From NCBI GenBank assembly GCA_028683955.1, contig JAQUGR010000002.1, positions 186,001-250,000 on the forward strand: a DNA stretch of 64,000 bases, in the 5' to 3' direction. Origin of the DNA: Bacillota bacterium (lineage in GTDB: Bacteria; Bacillota; TC1). Each line of letters starts with the position of its first letter. Within the stretch, counting starts at the first letter, position 1. Below the pieces are notes generated by a model. That model was not told the DNA's origin, did not search any database, and was given only the letters and a program-made list of their open reading frames with translations. The translations under genes were made by a program, and so were the position numbers. This document shows, piece after piece, positions 53,816 to 62,278 of this stretch.

Positions 53816-53844
53816 TTGAAATATATAACGTAATATGATATATT
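53816..53844 (+). promoter_or_regulatory. Promoter of the small membrane peptide gene
   Basis: TTGAAA (53816-53821), 17 bases, TATATT (53839-53844), with an extended TG at 53836-53837. The leader would be about 47 bases. Confidence 0.55.
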
Positions 53845-53897
53845 TTGCATAATCAATAAAAACCATTAGGCAACAGGAAGTTAGAAAGGATGTAAAA

Positions 53898-54014
53898 ATG
53901 AGTAGTTTTGCTATTGATACAGTTTTTTTAACTATTAACATAGCTTTGCTAATAATAATAATAGTTGTTACTGTGTACATTTTAAGATTATTAGTAAAGT
54001 TTTTAAAAAAATAG
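53898..54014 (+). CDS. 38-residue single-span membrane peptide
   Basis: A short frame from ATG 53898 to TAG 54014 begins MSSFAIDTVFL and is dominated by one hydrophobic helix (about residues 10-28) with a basic C-terminus LVKFLKK. It has a clear ribosome-binding site AGAAAGGA seven bases upstream and a promoter-like sequence before it. The positive-inside pattern predicts N-out, C-in. I do not recognise it. Small membrane peptides often regulate transporters or kinases or act as toxins, but no partner is evident. No other gene fits in the 569 bases between the tRNA and the next operon. Confidence 0.55.
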   Translation: MSSFAIDTVFLTINIALLIIIIVVTVYILRLLVKFLKK

Positions 54015-54096
54015 TAATTTGATATTGTATGTCTGTCTAAGATTTAGTAATAAGAATAGTATTTATTTATCTAAAACAATATTTATTAAAATAAAC

Positions 54097-54146
54097 TTGC
54101 AATAAGAAAAAAGCTGAGTTAATATTAAATGGAACCGGTTCCATTT
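54097..54146 (+). promoter_or_regulatory. Promoter and 20-bp palindromic operator of the amidohydrolase operon
   Basis: TTGCAA (54097-54102), 17 bases, TAATAT (54120-54125) make a good promoter. Directly after it lies AAATGGAACCGGTTCCATTT (54127-54146), a perfect 20-bp palindrome positioned to block initiation. It fits LacI-family operators and also the CcpA cre consensus. The LacI gene in this operon is the obvious local candidate. Confidence 0.75.
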
Positions 54147-54200
54147 TTAGTGGGAGGTAGAACTAAGGTAATACATAACCGTAAAAATTTTGAATTACAC

Positions 54201-54218
54201 TAGTAAATCGGTTAACTA
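54201..54218 (+). promoter_or_regulatory. Second operator, shared with the 62-63 kb locus
   Basis: TAGTAAATCGGTTAACTA is the exact reverse complement of the site at 62214-62231 and matches the sites at 63328 and 63406 with one to two changes. It lies 58 bases before the amidohydrolase start. Confidence 0.75.
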
Positions 54219-54276
54219 AAAGAGTGGGTCAGTTTAGATTAAATAATATAGAAATTAATTAAGGAGGAAATATTAT

Positions 54277-55521
54277 ATGTATGATTTACTAATCAAGAAT
54301 GCTTTTCTTTATGAAATAGGAAAGCATAAGGACCTTGGAATAAAAAATGGCAAAATAGTAGAAATTGGAGAGGGAATTCCAGAAACATCTGGACTAGAAG
54401 TGATACAAGCAAATGGTAATCTAGTAGCACCAGGTTTTGTAGATTCCCACATGCACCTAGACAAAGTCTTTTCACTAGGAACAACAGAGTCAAAAACTCT
54501 AGCATCAGCAATAGTGGAATTCACCAACTATTGTAATAGTATAAAAAAAGAAGATTGGAAACAGGACGTGAAACGACGTGCTAAAGAAGTAGCACGTATG
54601 GTGGTAAAATCAGGTACAACAACCTTGCGAACACATATCAATATAGAAGCAAGTACAGATTTATATAGCGTTGAAGCTATTAACGAACTAAAAAATGAAT
54701 TGAAGGATTTTGTAGATATTAAAATAACATCCTTAACAAGTTTTTACGATGGGCCTGAAGCTATAGATAAAAGACTAGATCTATTAGATTATGCTTGCAA
54801 GAATGGATTAATAGATTTCGTGGGAGGGTCACCCCATGCTCACGATAACTGGGAAGAATTAACAGATAAATTATTTACTATAGCAGTTCGTAATAATCTG
54901 CCGATTGATTTTCATGTAAATGAATCTGATAATCCAGATATTAGAAATTTTGAACAAATTGCAGACTTAACTATGAAGTATGGTTATGAAGGTCTGGTAA
55001 GTTGTGGTCACGTAACAGCACTTAATGCAGTAGATGATCAAACAGCAGCACGAGTTATTGCAAAGGCTAAAAAAGCAGATCTACAGATTATTACCTTACC
55101 TTCCTGCAATCTTTACCTGATGGGGCGCAATGATAAACAACCTATCAGACGTGGTGTTACAAGAATTCGTGAATTTCTGGAAGCAGGTGTTAATATTTCC
55201 TATGCCTCAGACAACATTTGCGATCCTTTTCGACCATTTGGCAATGGAGACATGCTTGAGGAAGGTTTATTAACAGCTCAGGTGGCACAAATGGCAACAA
55301 AATCAGAGCTTGAAACAGTATTTAGAATGGGAACAATTAACCCAGCAAAAACTTTACTATTAAAAGATTATGGCTTAGGTATTGGAAAACAGGCAGATTT
55401 AGTTATTTTTGATACAGACAGTGTAGCAGAAGCACTAATCAGACAAGCAACTCGCAGTTATGTAATAAAAAAAGGGAAAATAGTAGCAAGAAATACCAAG
55501 ATATCAGAAATTATATTTTAA
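54277..55521 (+). CDS. Cytosine-deaminase-like amidohydrolase
   Basis: The 414-residue enzyme is of the metal-dependent amidohydrolase superfamily: GFVDSHMHLDK near residue 53 (HxH), HVNESDNPD near 213, SCGHVTAL near 243 and the catalytic Asp in YASDNICDP near 310. The family includes cytosine deaminase (CodA) and N-acyl or ammelide hydrolases, so the substrate is open. It heads an operon with an aldehyde dehydrogenase, a LacI regulator and an alcohol dehydrogenase, which fits breakdown of a small nitrogen compound rather than simple cytosine salvage. Codons are A-rich. Confidence 0.8.
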   Translation: MYDLLIKNAFLYEIGKHKDLGIKNGKIVEIGEGIPETSGLEVIQANGNLVAPGFVDSHMHLDKVFSLGTTESKTLASAIVEFTNYCNSIKKEDWKQDVKRRAKEVARMVVKSGTTTLRTHINIEASTDLYSVEAINELKNELKDFVDIKITSLTSFYDGPEAIDKRLDLLDYACKNGLIDFVGGSPHAHDNWEELTDKLFTIAVRNNLPIDFHVNESDNPDIRNFEQIADLTMKYGYEGLVSCGHVTALNAVDDQTAARVIAKAKKADLQIITLPSCNLYLMGRNDKQPIRRGVTRIREFLEAGVNISYASDNICDPFRPFGNGDMLEEGLLTAQVAQMATKSELETVFRMGTINPAKTLLLKDYGLGIGKQADLVIFDTDSVAEALIRQATRSYVIKKGKIVARNTKISEIIF

Positions 55522-55553
55522 TACTCAAAAGCCCGAGAAAGGGGAAATAGAAA

Positions 55554-57017
55554 ATGAGCTATATTATAGGGAGCTATGAAAATTATATTAAAGGAGTATG
55601 GCAAAAACCCAAAAGTGGCGAATACAAAGAACAACTTTCCACCATTGATGGTACAGCTGTATCAAAATGTGCAATGTCTAACTTAGAGGATGTTTCGGAG
55701 GCAGTAGCTGTTGCAAAAATAGCTTTTGAAACAGAAGATTGGTCCAACAATCCAAGAAAGCGTTCAAAGGCGCTATTAGCTTGGGCAGCAAAATTGAAAG
55801 AGCGAATTTCAGAATTAGCCACAGAACTTAGCTGGCAGGTGGGAAAACCATATAAGGAAGCATTTGGAGAAATGATGGGTGCTATTGGATATTTGGAATA
55901 TTATGCTGGTGCGGCTCGTACCTTGTATGGATCAACTACATCAATTGATGAAAATACCCTGTCCGTAATGTGCAGAGAACCAGTAGGTGTTATTGGAGTA
56001 ATTGTACCTTGGAACTATCCAATAACTTTATTAATGAGAGATATGGCCCCTGCTTTAGCAGCTGGTAATACCTGTATAGTGAAACCGGCAGAGCAGACCT
56101 CAGGTATTACTATGAAAGTTATCAGTCTTCTAGAAGGAATTCCGGAATTTCCTGTAGGTGTGGTAAATGCTATCACAGGTAAAGGATCATTAATTGGTAA
56201 TGCTTTAGTAAAGCATAAAGATGTAGATATGATTGATTTTACTGGAAGCGTAGATGTAGGTAAGGAAATTATGCAACAGGCAGCAGATACTATGAAAAAA
56301 CTATCCTTAGAACTTGGTGGTAAGTCCGCCAGCATTATTTTTGCTGATGCAGATATGGAAAAGGCTCTTCCTTATGCTCTGAAGAGTATTTTTAGTAATG
56401 CTGGACAGCTTTGTACTTCTGCTTCTCGTATTTTGGTTGAAGAATCCATCTCAGAGGAGTTCTTAAGTCGTTTGAAAACTATGACTGAAGCATTGGTAGT
56501 TGGTAATCCCTTAGACCAAAGTACTGAAATGGGTGCTATGAATACACCAGTTCAAATGGAAACTGTATTAGCCTATATTGAAGAAGGTAAAAAACAAGGA
56601 CAGTTGCTAACTGGTGGTTACCGTGTGACAGAAAATGGATTAGGTAAAGGTTACTTTGTTGCACCTACTATTTTTGTAAATCTTCCTTTTGATTCTGCAC
56701 TTGTGCAAGAGGAAATCTTTGGTCCAGTACTTTGTGTGCAGACTTTTAAAACAGAAGAAGAAGCTATTTTCTATGCTAATGGAACTTGTTTTGGTTTAGC
56801 CTCTGGAGTATGGAGTCAGAATATTGATAGAGCTATGAGAGTAAGTAAAAAAATGCGTGCTGGTACTACTTGGGTTAATTGTTACAACCGCTTGATGCCA
56901 GAATGTGAAACAGGTGGCTACAAACAAAGTGGGATTGACCGTGCTGGAGGTATTGAAGGTATAAATAAGTTCACGGAAGTTAAACATTTGTGTATAGATT
57001 TTGCTCCTGCTATTTAA
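55554..57017 (+). CDS. NAD(P)-dependent aldehyde dehydrogenase
   Basis: The 487-residue enzyme has PWNYPITLLMRDMAPALAAG near residue 144, the catalytic Glu in LELGGKSASI near 253, the catalytic Cys in NAGQLCTSASR near 286 and EEIFGPVL near 385. It resembles betaine-aldehyde and aminobutyraldehyde dehydrogenases. It would oxidise an aldehyde produced in this operon's pathway to the acid. AAAGGGG precedes the start. Confidence 0.92.
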   Translation: MSYIIGSYENYIKGVWQKPKSGEYKEQLSTIDGTAVSKCAMSNLEDVSEAVAVAKIAFETEDWSNNPRKRSKALLAWAAKLKERISELATELSWQVGKPYKEAFGEMMGAIGYLEYYAGAARTLYGSTTSIDENTLSVMCREPVGVIGVIVPWNYPITLLMRDMAPALAAGNTCIVKPAEQTSGITMKVISLLEGIPEFPVGVVNAITGKGSLIGNALVKHKDVDMIDFTGSVDVGKEIMQQAADTMKKLSLELGGKSASIIFADADMEKALPYALKSIFSNAGQLCTSASRILVEESISEEFLSRLKTMTEALVVGNPLDQSTEMGAMNTPVQMETVLAYIEEGKKQGQLLTGGYRVTENGLGKGYFVAPTIFVNLPFDSALVQEEIFGPVLCVQTFKTEEEAIFYANGTCFGLASGVWSQNIDRAMRVSKKMRAGTTWVNCYNRLMPECETGGYKQSGIDRAGGIEGINKFTEVKHLCIDFAPAI

Positions 57018-57042
57018 GTAAATATATGAAGAGGTAAAATAT

Positions 57043-58053
57043 ATGAATAAAAAAGCTACTATAACAGATGTAGCCAGACTGGCTGGTGTGGGGAAAACAA
57101 CTGTTTCCCGAGTATTGAATACACCAGAACTAGCAGGAATTGAAACGGTAAAAAAGGTTTTGTCTGCTGTAAAAACTCTTGATTATAAGCCAAGTCCAAT
57201 TGCTAGAGCCTTAAATGATACAAAATCAAGAACTATATCTTTGGTTGTACCTAATGTGGAATCTTCTACGATGGCGGAGATTATTAGAGGTGCTATGCAG
57301 TATTTAACTGAACGTAACTACAGCCTTTTAGTGCTTGATTCTAGTGAGAATTATGCGACAGAAAGGGATTATTTCTGTCTATTACAGGAGAGAATGACTG
57401 ATGGTGTTATATTCTGCTATGGTAGTGCTAAGGAAAGTATGGAACCTTTACGAGATCTGATGCCAGTAGTTTTTGTTGAAAGTAGTTCAATAAGGGATGA
57501 TATTGATCAAGTTCTAGTGGATGGTATTGATGCCTTTCATAAGTTATTTGAATATTTAAGTTCCTGTGGTTTTAAGCAAGAGGAGATTGCTATAGTATTT
57601 GGTAAAGATGATAGATTTTCCAGGCTACGCTTTCAACAATGTCAAAGGGTACTTGATGAGTTAGGAATGAAGCTTAGTTCTGGACATATTATTTTTAACA
57701 ACTGGAGACCTGAGGACGGGTATGATGCAATGAAGGAACTGTTAGCTCAGGAGATGCCCCCGGAAGTAGTGGTGTATTTTTCTGATGTGATGGCTTTAGG
57801 TGGTATGAGAGCGGCTCATGACTTAGGTTTAAATTTACCGGAGGATATAAGTGTGTTAGGTTTTAATGATGTAAGATTTAGTGCTTATTATCAACCATCT
57901 TTAACAACCTTGGAATATAAACCTGAACAAATGGGGATTGCAGCAGCTAAACAGATTCTGAACCGAATTACTAATTCAGATTTACCAGTTCAAAAGGATA
58001 TTTTTATGACCGATTTGCAAATTAGAGAAAGTGTAAGAAATCAAAATAATTAA
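57043..58053 (+). CDS. LacI-family regulator of the amidohydrolase operon
   Basis: The 336-residue protein has the N-terminal HTH (ITDVARLAGVGKTTVSRVLN near residue 7) and a periplasmic-binding-like effector domain. Being inside the operon it probably regulates it, most likely at the palindrome 54127-54146. The recognition helix KTTVSRVLN differs from that of the second LacI (KAAISRYLN), consistent with two different operators. Confidence 0.9.
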   Translation: MNKKATITDVARLAGVGKTTVSRVLNTPELAGIETVKKVLSAVKTLDYKPSPIARALNDTKSRTISLVVPNVESSTMAEIIRGAMQYLTERNYSLLVLDSSENYATERDYFCLLQERMTDGVIFCYGSAKESMEPLRDLMPVVFVESSSIRDDIDQVLVDGIDAFHKLFEYLSSCGFKQEEIAIVFGKDDRFSRLRFQQCQRVLDELGMKLSSGHIIFNNWRPEDGYDAMKELLAQEMPPEVVVYFSDVMALGGMRAAHDLGLNLPEDISVLGFNDVRFSAYYQPSLTTLEYKPEQMGIAAAKQILNRITNSDLPVQKDIFMTDLQIRESVRNQNN

Positions 58054-58072
58054 AATAAGGTGTGTGAAAAAT

Positions 58073-59224
58073 ATGAAAAGATTTTTATTACCAACAGAGG
58101 TGATTTCAGGACCAGGATGTATACAAGAACTTAAAAGATTTATTAAAGAGGGAGATAAGGTTGCCTTGATAACAGATTCCTTCTTAGTAAAAATAGGGGT
58201 GGCTGAAAAGGTGGAAGAAGTGTTGAAAAATATTGGTGCTACTTCTCAAATTTTTGATGATATTCCTCCTAATCCTCATGCTGAGGTTGTGGGTAAATGT
58301 CGTGCTTTTGTAGAAGATATTGGTGCTAATGTTGTAGTTTGCCTAGGTGGTGGAAGTCCGATGGATGTGGCTAAAGTTGTGGCGATGTTGGCCAATAATG
58401 AAGGCACATGGGAAGACTACCAGTGGAATATGAAACAACCTGCTAATCCTCCACTTACTTATATTGCTATACCTACTACTTCTGGTACTGGTTCTGAAGT
58501 AACTAAAACAGCTGTTATAATTGATCGAAATACTAAAAAAGGTACTGGGGGAGATTTTTTCTTTGCCAAGGGGGCTCTTTTAGATCCTGAGCTTATGGTT
58601 AGCTTGCCACCGATGTTGACGGCTACTACTGGTATAGATGCTATGACTCATGCTATTGAAGCTTATGTTGGTAAGAACAATCAGCCTTTTACTGATGCTT
58701 TAGCCTTGGAGGCTATCGGTATTTTGGCTAAATATCTTCCAAGGGCTTTTTCGAATGGGGATGATCTTTTGGCTAGAGAACAGGTGGCTATTGCAGCTGC
58801 TATGGCTGGGCTTGCTATGGATCAAAGTGGCTTGGGCATAGTGCATTCTATGAGTGGACCGTTATCAAGTTATTATGATGTTCCTCATGGTTTGTCGAAT
58901 GCTGTTGGTTTGCCTTATGGTATGGCTTATAATATTATTGCTGTACCTGAAAGGTTGGCGCGTATTGCTGAAGCTCTTGGTGTTGATATTACAGGATTGT
59001 CTGATAGGGAAGCTGCTCAGGCAGCTGTTGAAACTGTGATGGATATGATGGATGATATGCAAATTCCTAAAGATTTGAATGATTATTTTATGAAATATGG
59101 TGCTGATGAAGGGGATATAGAGAAATTTGCTGAGGAATCTTGTAAGATGTTCCTTATGCGTAATAATCCTCGTAATCCTCAAGTCAAAGACATTGCAGAA
59201 ATATTTGAGGCAATATTAAAATAG
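58073..59224 (+). CDS. Iron-containing alcohol dehydrogenase
   Basis: The 383-residue enzyme has GGGSPMDVAK near residue 91 (NAD binding), TTSGTGSEVTK near 134, and the iron ligands in GIDAMTHAIEAYVG and IVHSMSGP...DVPHGLSNA (Asp and three His). It would reduce or oxidise the alcohol/aldehyde of the pathway. I chose ATG 58073 over GTG 58064 because AAGGTG is better spaced for it. Confidence 0.92.
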   Translation: MKRFLLPTEVISGPGCIQELKRFIKEGDKVALITDSFLVKIGVAEKVEEVLKNIGATSQIFDDIPPNPHAEVVGKCRAFVEDIGANVVVCLGGGSPMDVAKVVAMLANNEGTWEDYQWNMKQPANPPLTYIAIPTTSGTGSEVTKTAVIIDRNTKKGTGGDFFFAKGALLDPELMVSLPPMLTATTGIDAMTHAIEAYVGKNNQPFTDALALEAIGILAKYLPRAFSNGDDLLAREQVAIAAAMAGLAMDQSGLGIVHSMSGPLSSYYDVPHGLSNAVGLPYGMAYNIIAVPERLARIAEALGVDITGLSDREAAQAAVETVMDMMDDMQIPKDLNDYFMKYGADEGDIEKFAEESCKMFLMRNNPRNPQVKDIAEIFEAILK

Positions 59225-59251
59225 AAAAAAACATGATGAAATTATTAAAGG

Positions 59252-59290
59252 AAAGGGAGCATTTAGCTCCCTTTTATTTTTTTAAAAAGG
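59252..59290 (+). terminator. Terminator of the amidohydrolase operon
   Basis: AAAGGGAGC (59252-59260) pairs with GCTCCCTTT (59266-59274), followed by TATTTTTTT. Confidence 0.88.
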
Positions 59291-59313
59291 CAAATATATT
59301 TTAGTATATATAG

Positions 59314-59342
59314 TTTACAACTAACTGTTATTATATTATACT
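59314..59342 (+). promoter_or_regulatory. Promoter of the LPXTG protein gene
   Basis: TTTACA (59314-59319), 17 bases, TATACT (59337-59342). Confidence 0.6.
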
Positions 59343-59437
59343 GTTATAAGTACATCAAAAATTTTGGAAATTAATTCATGTCAATAATTGAGGTGAATAT
59401 TTTTTGTAATTGGTGGGGTTAAAAATCTGAAAGGAAG

Positions 59438-60373
59438 TTGGAAAAATTGAAAGAAATGACGAAAAAGAAAGTTATAACAACAGTAATGATATTGGGAGTA
59501 TTTATGATTTTATTTGTTGCTTTAGGTGGTAGTAATCAGGTTAAGGCTATACCCTTATATGTAGACTCATTTAATGATTATTTTCCTGATGATAATTTAG
59601 CAATAAAAGTAGCGGAAATAGTACATAAACAACCAACAGATATAATGACAGGTACAGATATAGATAATATCACAATGTTAGATGCTAGCAATTCTAATAT
59701 CTCTAGTATTGAAGGTTTAGGCGTTTTGACGAACTTAAATATAATAAATTTAAGTGGAAATGAAATAAAAAGCATACCAGCACAATTAGCTACAGATTTA
59801 GGAGGTTTGAATTTACTTGCTTTCTCTTTAAGCGATTGTAATATAATTGATTTGCCATTTGAATTTGTTAATCATGACTGGGGTACAGATATCTTGGGTA
59901 ATAGTGTTTTAGACTATGCTCTGCAAGCTTATACTAAAAGTATAACAACAACTGCTACTTTAGGAGAAGATCTTAAAGTTCCAGGTTATCCTGTATTTAT
60001 TCAAGGGCTTAGCTATGATTTACCGGTAACATTTACTTATAAACTTAGAATGCCTGATGGTATAGAGGTTGTTCCTGAAACATTAACAGTTGATAGCGAA
60101 GGGAACTTTAATATTCCAGGGTCAATGTTAAAGTATGAAGGTAAATATTTGATTGAGGTGAGAGGAACCTATACAACATTAAATCCTGAAGAAAATAAAG
60201 AATTTGGGAATTACCAAATTTATTTTAATGTTGCAGCTGATGATGTTGTTACAACAGAACCAACATTACCACAAACAGGACAAACTTTTGGATTTAAAAT
60301 AGCTTTGTTAATATTAATGGCAGGCTCAATAACTTTGATAGGTTTAATTAGAAAAACTAATAAAGAAAATTAG
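59438..60373 (+). CDS. Sortase-anchored leucine-rich surface protein
   Basis: The 311-residue protein has a signal peptide (basic start, hydrophobic core about 12-30), two to three leucine-rich repeats near residues 70-130 (LDASNSNISSIEGLGVL, IINLSGNEIKSIP), a beta-rich domain, and a C-terminal sorting signal LPQTG followed by a hydrophobic helix and a KTNK tail. Sortase would link it to peptidoglycan. Start TTG 59438 is uncertain; TTG 59447 and ATG 59456 are in frame. Likely role: adhesion. Confidence 0.82.
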   Translation: MEKLKEMTKKKVITTVMILGVFMILFVALGGSNQVKAIPLYVDSFNDYFPDDNLAIKVAEIVHKQPTDIMTGTDIDNITMLDASNSNISSIEGLGVLTNLNIINLSGNEIKSIPAQLATDLGGLNLLAFSLSDCNIIDLPFEFVNHDWGTDILGNSVLDYALQAYTKSITTTATLGEDLKVPGYPVFIQGLSYDLPVTFTYKLRMPDGIEVVPETLTVDSEGNFNIPGSMLKYEGKYLIEVRGTYTTLNPEENKEFGNYQIYFNVAADDVVTTEPTLPQTGQTFGFKIALLILMAGSITLIGLIRKTNKEN

Positions 60374-60380
60374 TAATTAA

Positions 60381-60418
60381 CTAAAAGCCCTTAAACCTTA
60401 ATGTTTAAGGGCTTTTAG
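60381..60418 (+). terminator. Terminator of the LPXTG gene
   Basis: CTAAAAGCCCTTAAAC (60381-60396) pairs perfectly with GTTTAAGGGCTTTTAG (60403-60418). The stem's own 3' arm supplies the T-run, and the reverse strand is equally suitable. Confidence 0.88.
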
Positions 60419-60444
60419 ATTATGATTCAATCCGGTATTTAATT

Positions 60445-60896
60445 TTAATCCTTTTTGATATGGTTTATCTCATTTATCTTATTCTTTGGATTTGAAATAA
60501 ACTCTAGACCTTTTTTCATTCCAAGTATTCGATTTTCTTCTTCATTTATAGGTGCCATTCCATTTAGGATATTTCTAACATTTATCCTTCTAAATTCAAT
60601 ATTTTCTATTTGTAGACTAGAGTCTATTTCCTCTTCCATAGCTTTTAGTCCATATGGTTTATTAGTGTTATTGGGTGCTAATAGTTTTTTTATAGTCTTG
60701 GTATCTATTGTGGTCTTTGTTGGAAGAAGTAATAAGGCTTCCCTTTGAAATCCTTTAGGGGCAATTCTATATAGCTAATTTCTTTTAGTGTCAGCATCAT
60801 CTCAACAACTTGTTTCTTGGTATATTTATGCTGCATTATATTTAAGTTATAGAAATGACTGTCTTGTATCATTTGTATATATAATTCTATATTCAT
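60445..60896 (-). pseudogene. Degraded Fic-family gene remnant
   Basis: Two minus-strand fragments join if a frameshift near 60725 is allowed. The upstream part ends FKGKPYYFFQQ; in the other frame the sequence continues LLPTKTTIDTKTI, then KAMEEEIDSSLQIENIEFRR. SLQIEN fits the Fic inhibitory motif (S/T)xxxE(G/N), also seen in the intact Fic gene of this window. The frame stops before any HPFxxGNGR core, so the gene is both frameshifted and truncated. Assignment to Fic rests on this motif and the general pattern, and is moderate. Confidence 0.5.
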
Positions 60897-60910
60897 TGTA
60901 TTATAATCCT

Positions 60911-60944
60911 GTACTGATATATTGGTATCAATTAGTATCAGTAC
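60911..60944. repeat. Inverted repeat upstream of the SPFH gene
   Basis: GTACTGATA (60911-60919) and TATCAGTAC (60936-60944) are a perfect 9-bp inverted repeat separated by 16 bases; TATCA is repeated within. It lies upstream of the SPFH promoter. Confidence 0.5.
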
Positions 60945-60995
60945 AAACTACTAATTGATTGATGGCAAGTTTGCAGTATAAAAATAAAATAAAAA

Positions 60996-61004
60996 TGATA
61001 TAAT
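60996..61004 (+). promoter_or_regulatory. Extended -10 promoter of the SPFH gene
   Basis: TG-A-TATAAT (60996-61004), 53 bases before the start. Confidence 0.55.
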
Positions 61005-61057
61005 GAAGGCAATATAAAAATATTATTTAAAACCCAGATCGAAAGGAGAACATCAAA

Positions 61058-61912
61058 ATGTTTTACATCTACATAGGAGTTATTATTGTAGTATTTATAC
61101 TACTATCAGGAATTAAAATCGTTAGACCAACTAGCAGAGGTCTAGTTGAAACACTAGGAAAATATACAAAATTTGCAGAACCAGGATTCCATTGGGTATT
61201 TCCAGGAATACAAAAAATATACAGAGTAAACATAACAGAACAAATGTTTAGTGCAGAACCACAAGTTATAATAACTAATGATAACTTGAATGCAACAGTT
61301 GATGCTCAAGTATACTTTAGAGTAAAAGCAGATGAGGAAAGTGTAAAGAACTCACAATACAATGTTCACAACTATCAATATCAAATAATAAACCTAGCAA
61401 GAACCACATTAAGAAATATCATAGGAACAATGACCCTAAAGTCAGCTAATAGTGAAAGAGGTAAAATAAATAATGACCTTCACCATACTCTACTTGAAGA
61501 AACAGACAAATGGGGTATTGATATAGTAAGAACAGAACTAAAAGAAATAGACCCACCAAAAGATGTTCAAGAAACAATGAACAAAGTGGTAAAAGCTGAA
61601 AATGAAAAAGTAGCAGCAATTGATTTTGCTACAGCAGCAGAAACAAATGCCGATGGTATCAAAAGAGCAGAGATAAAAAAAGCAGAAGGTATTAGACAAG
61701 CTAAAATACTTGAAGCTGAAGGTGAAGCACAAGCAATTAGACTAGTAAATGAAGCTGCAGAAATGTATTTCAAAGGAAATGCTCAAATTCTAAGACAACT
61801 TCAAGCAACAGAAATAGCCTTAAAAGATAATGCTAAAATTGTTGTTCCTTCGAATTCAGAATTGATTAATGTAATTGGCGAAATGTCTGGAATAGTACCT
61901 ATAAAGAGATAA
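61058..61912 (+). CDS. SPFH/stomatin-prohibitin family membrane protein
   Basis: The 284-residue protein has one N-terminal membrane helix (about 2-20), an SPFH domain (KIVRPTSRGLVETLGKYTKF near 25, ARTTLRNIIGTMTL near 115) and a C-terminal coiled coil rich in Ala, Glu and Lys. It is of the QmcA/YbbK type, forming membrane microdomains. The usual partner NfeD gene is not adjacent. A-rich codons, strong AAAGGAG. Confidence 0.88.
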   Translation: MFYIYIGVIIVVFILLSGIKIVRPTSRGLVETLGKYTKFAEPGFHWVFPGIQKIYRVNITEQMFSAEPQVIITNDNLNATVDAQVYFRVKADEESVKNSQYNVHNYQYQIINLARTTLRNIIGTMTLKSANSERGKINNDLHHTLLEETDKWGIDIVRTELKEIDPPKDVQETMNKVVKAENEKVAAIDFATAAETNADGIKRAEIKKAEGIRQAKILEAEGEAQAIRLVNEAAEMYFKGNAQILRQLQATEIALKDNAKIVVPSNSELINVIGEMSGIVPIKR

Positions 61913-61957
61913 ATAATTGATAAAATATTTAATATAGAATAAATAGTAAAATAGCAA

Positions 61958-61986
61958 TTGCACAATTTTTTTGTATATGATATTAT
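61958..61986 (+). promoter_or_regulatory. Promoter of the candidate RNA
   Basis: TTGCAC (61958-61963), 17 bases, TATTAT (61981-61986). The -35 matches at three of six positions, the -10 at five of six. Confidence 0.45.
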
Positions 61987-61991
61987 CAAGT

Positions 61992-62152
61992 TGGATGAGA
62001 CAAATATACAAGTATTGTTTTCTAATGGTCACATAGATTAAACTCTTAGACCGCCGTCAGTTGAGTAATTTCTTCATGGGCAATTAGGAAATTCCAAACA
62101 CCTGTTTAACAGTGTAAGTTTTAAAGCCTGGAGGTATTCCAGGTCTTTTTTT
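61992..62152 (+). ncRNA. Candidate structured small RNA, about 160 nt
   Basis: The 366-base gap after the SPFH gene has no open frame but holds a promoter and a series of hairpins: ACTC/GAGT with inner GAC/GTC (62042-62066), AATTTC/GAAATT (62067-62072 with 62088-62093), ACA-CTG/CAGTGT (62098-62115), then the terminator CCTGG/CCAGG with seven T (62127-62152). It matches no riboswitch class I know. It could also be a structured 3' end of the SPFH mRNA. Confidence 0.5.
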
Positions 62153-62183
62153 GTCTTTTATTGAGTTAATGATAAAAAGTATC

Positions 62184-62231
62184 TTGTAAACTGGTTTTTA
62201 AGATGCTATAATCTAGTTAACCGATTTACTA
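62184..62231 (+). promoter_or_regulatory. Promoter and operator of the second LacI gene
   Basis: TTGTAA (62184-62189), 17 bases, perfect TATAAT (62207-62212). TAGTTAACCGATTTACTA (62214-62231) follows at once, placed to block initiation, so autorepression is expected. Confidence 0.8.
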
Positions 62232-62278
62232 ATAAATTTTAAATATCTTTTATGAGAATATTTAAATAAGGGGGGCAT

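Noticed and set aside
60455..60748. A plus-strand 97-codon frame with hydrophobic residues
   Set aside because: It is the antisense of the Fic remnant and has no ribosome-binding site; hydrophobicity comes from T-rich sequence.
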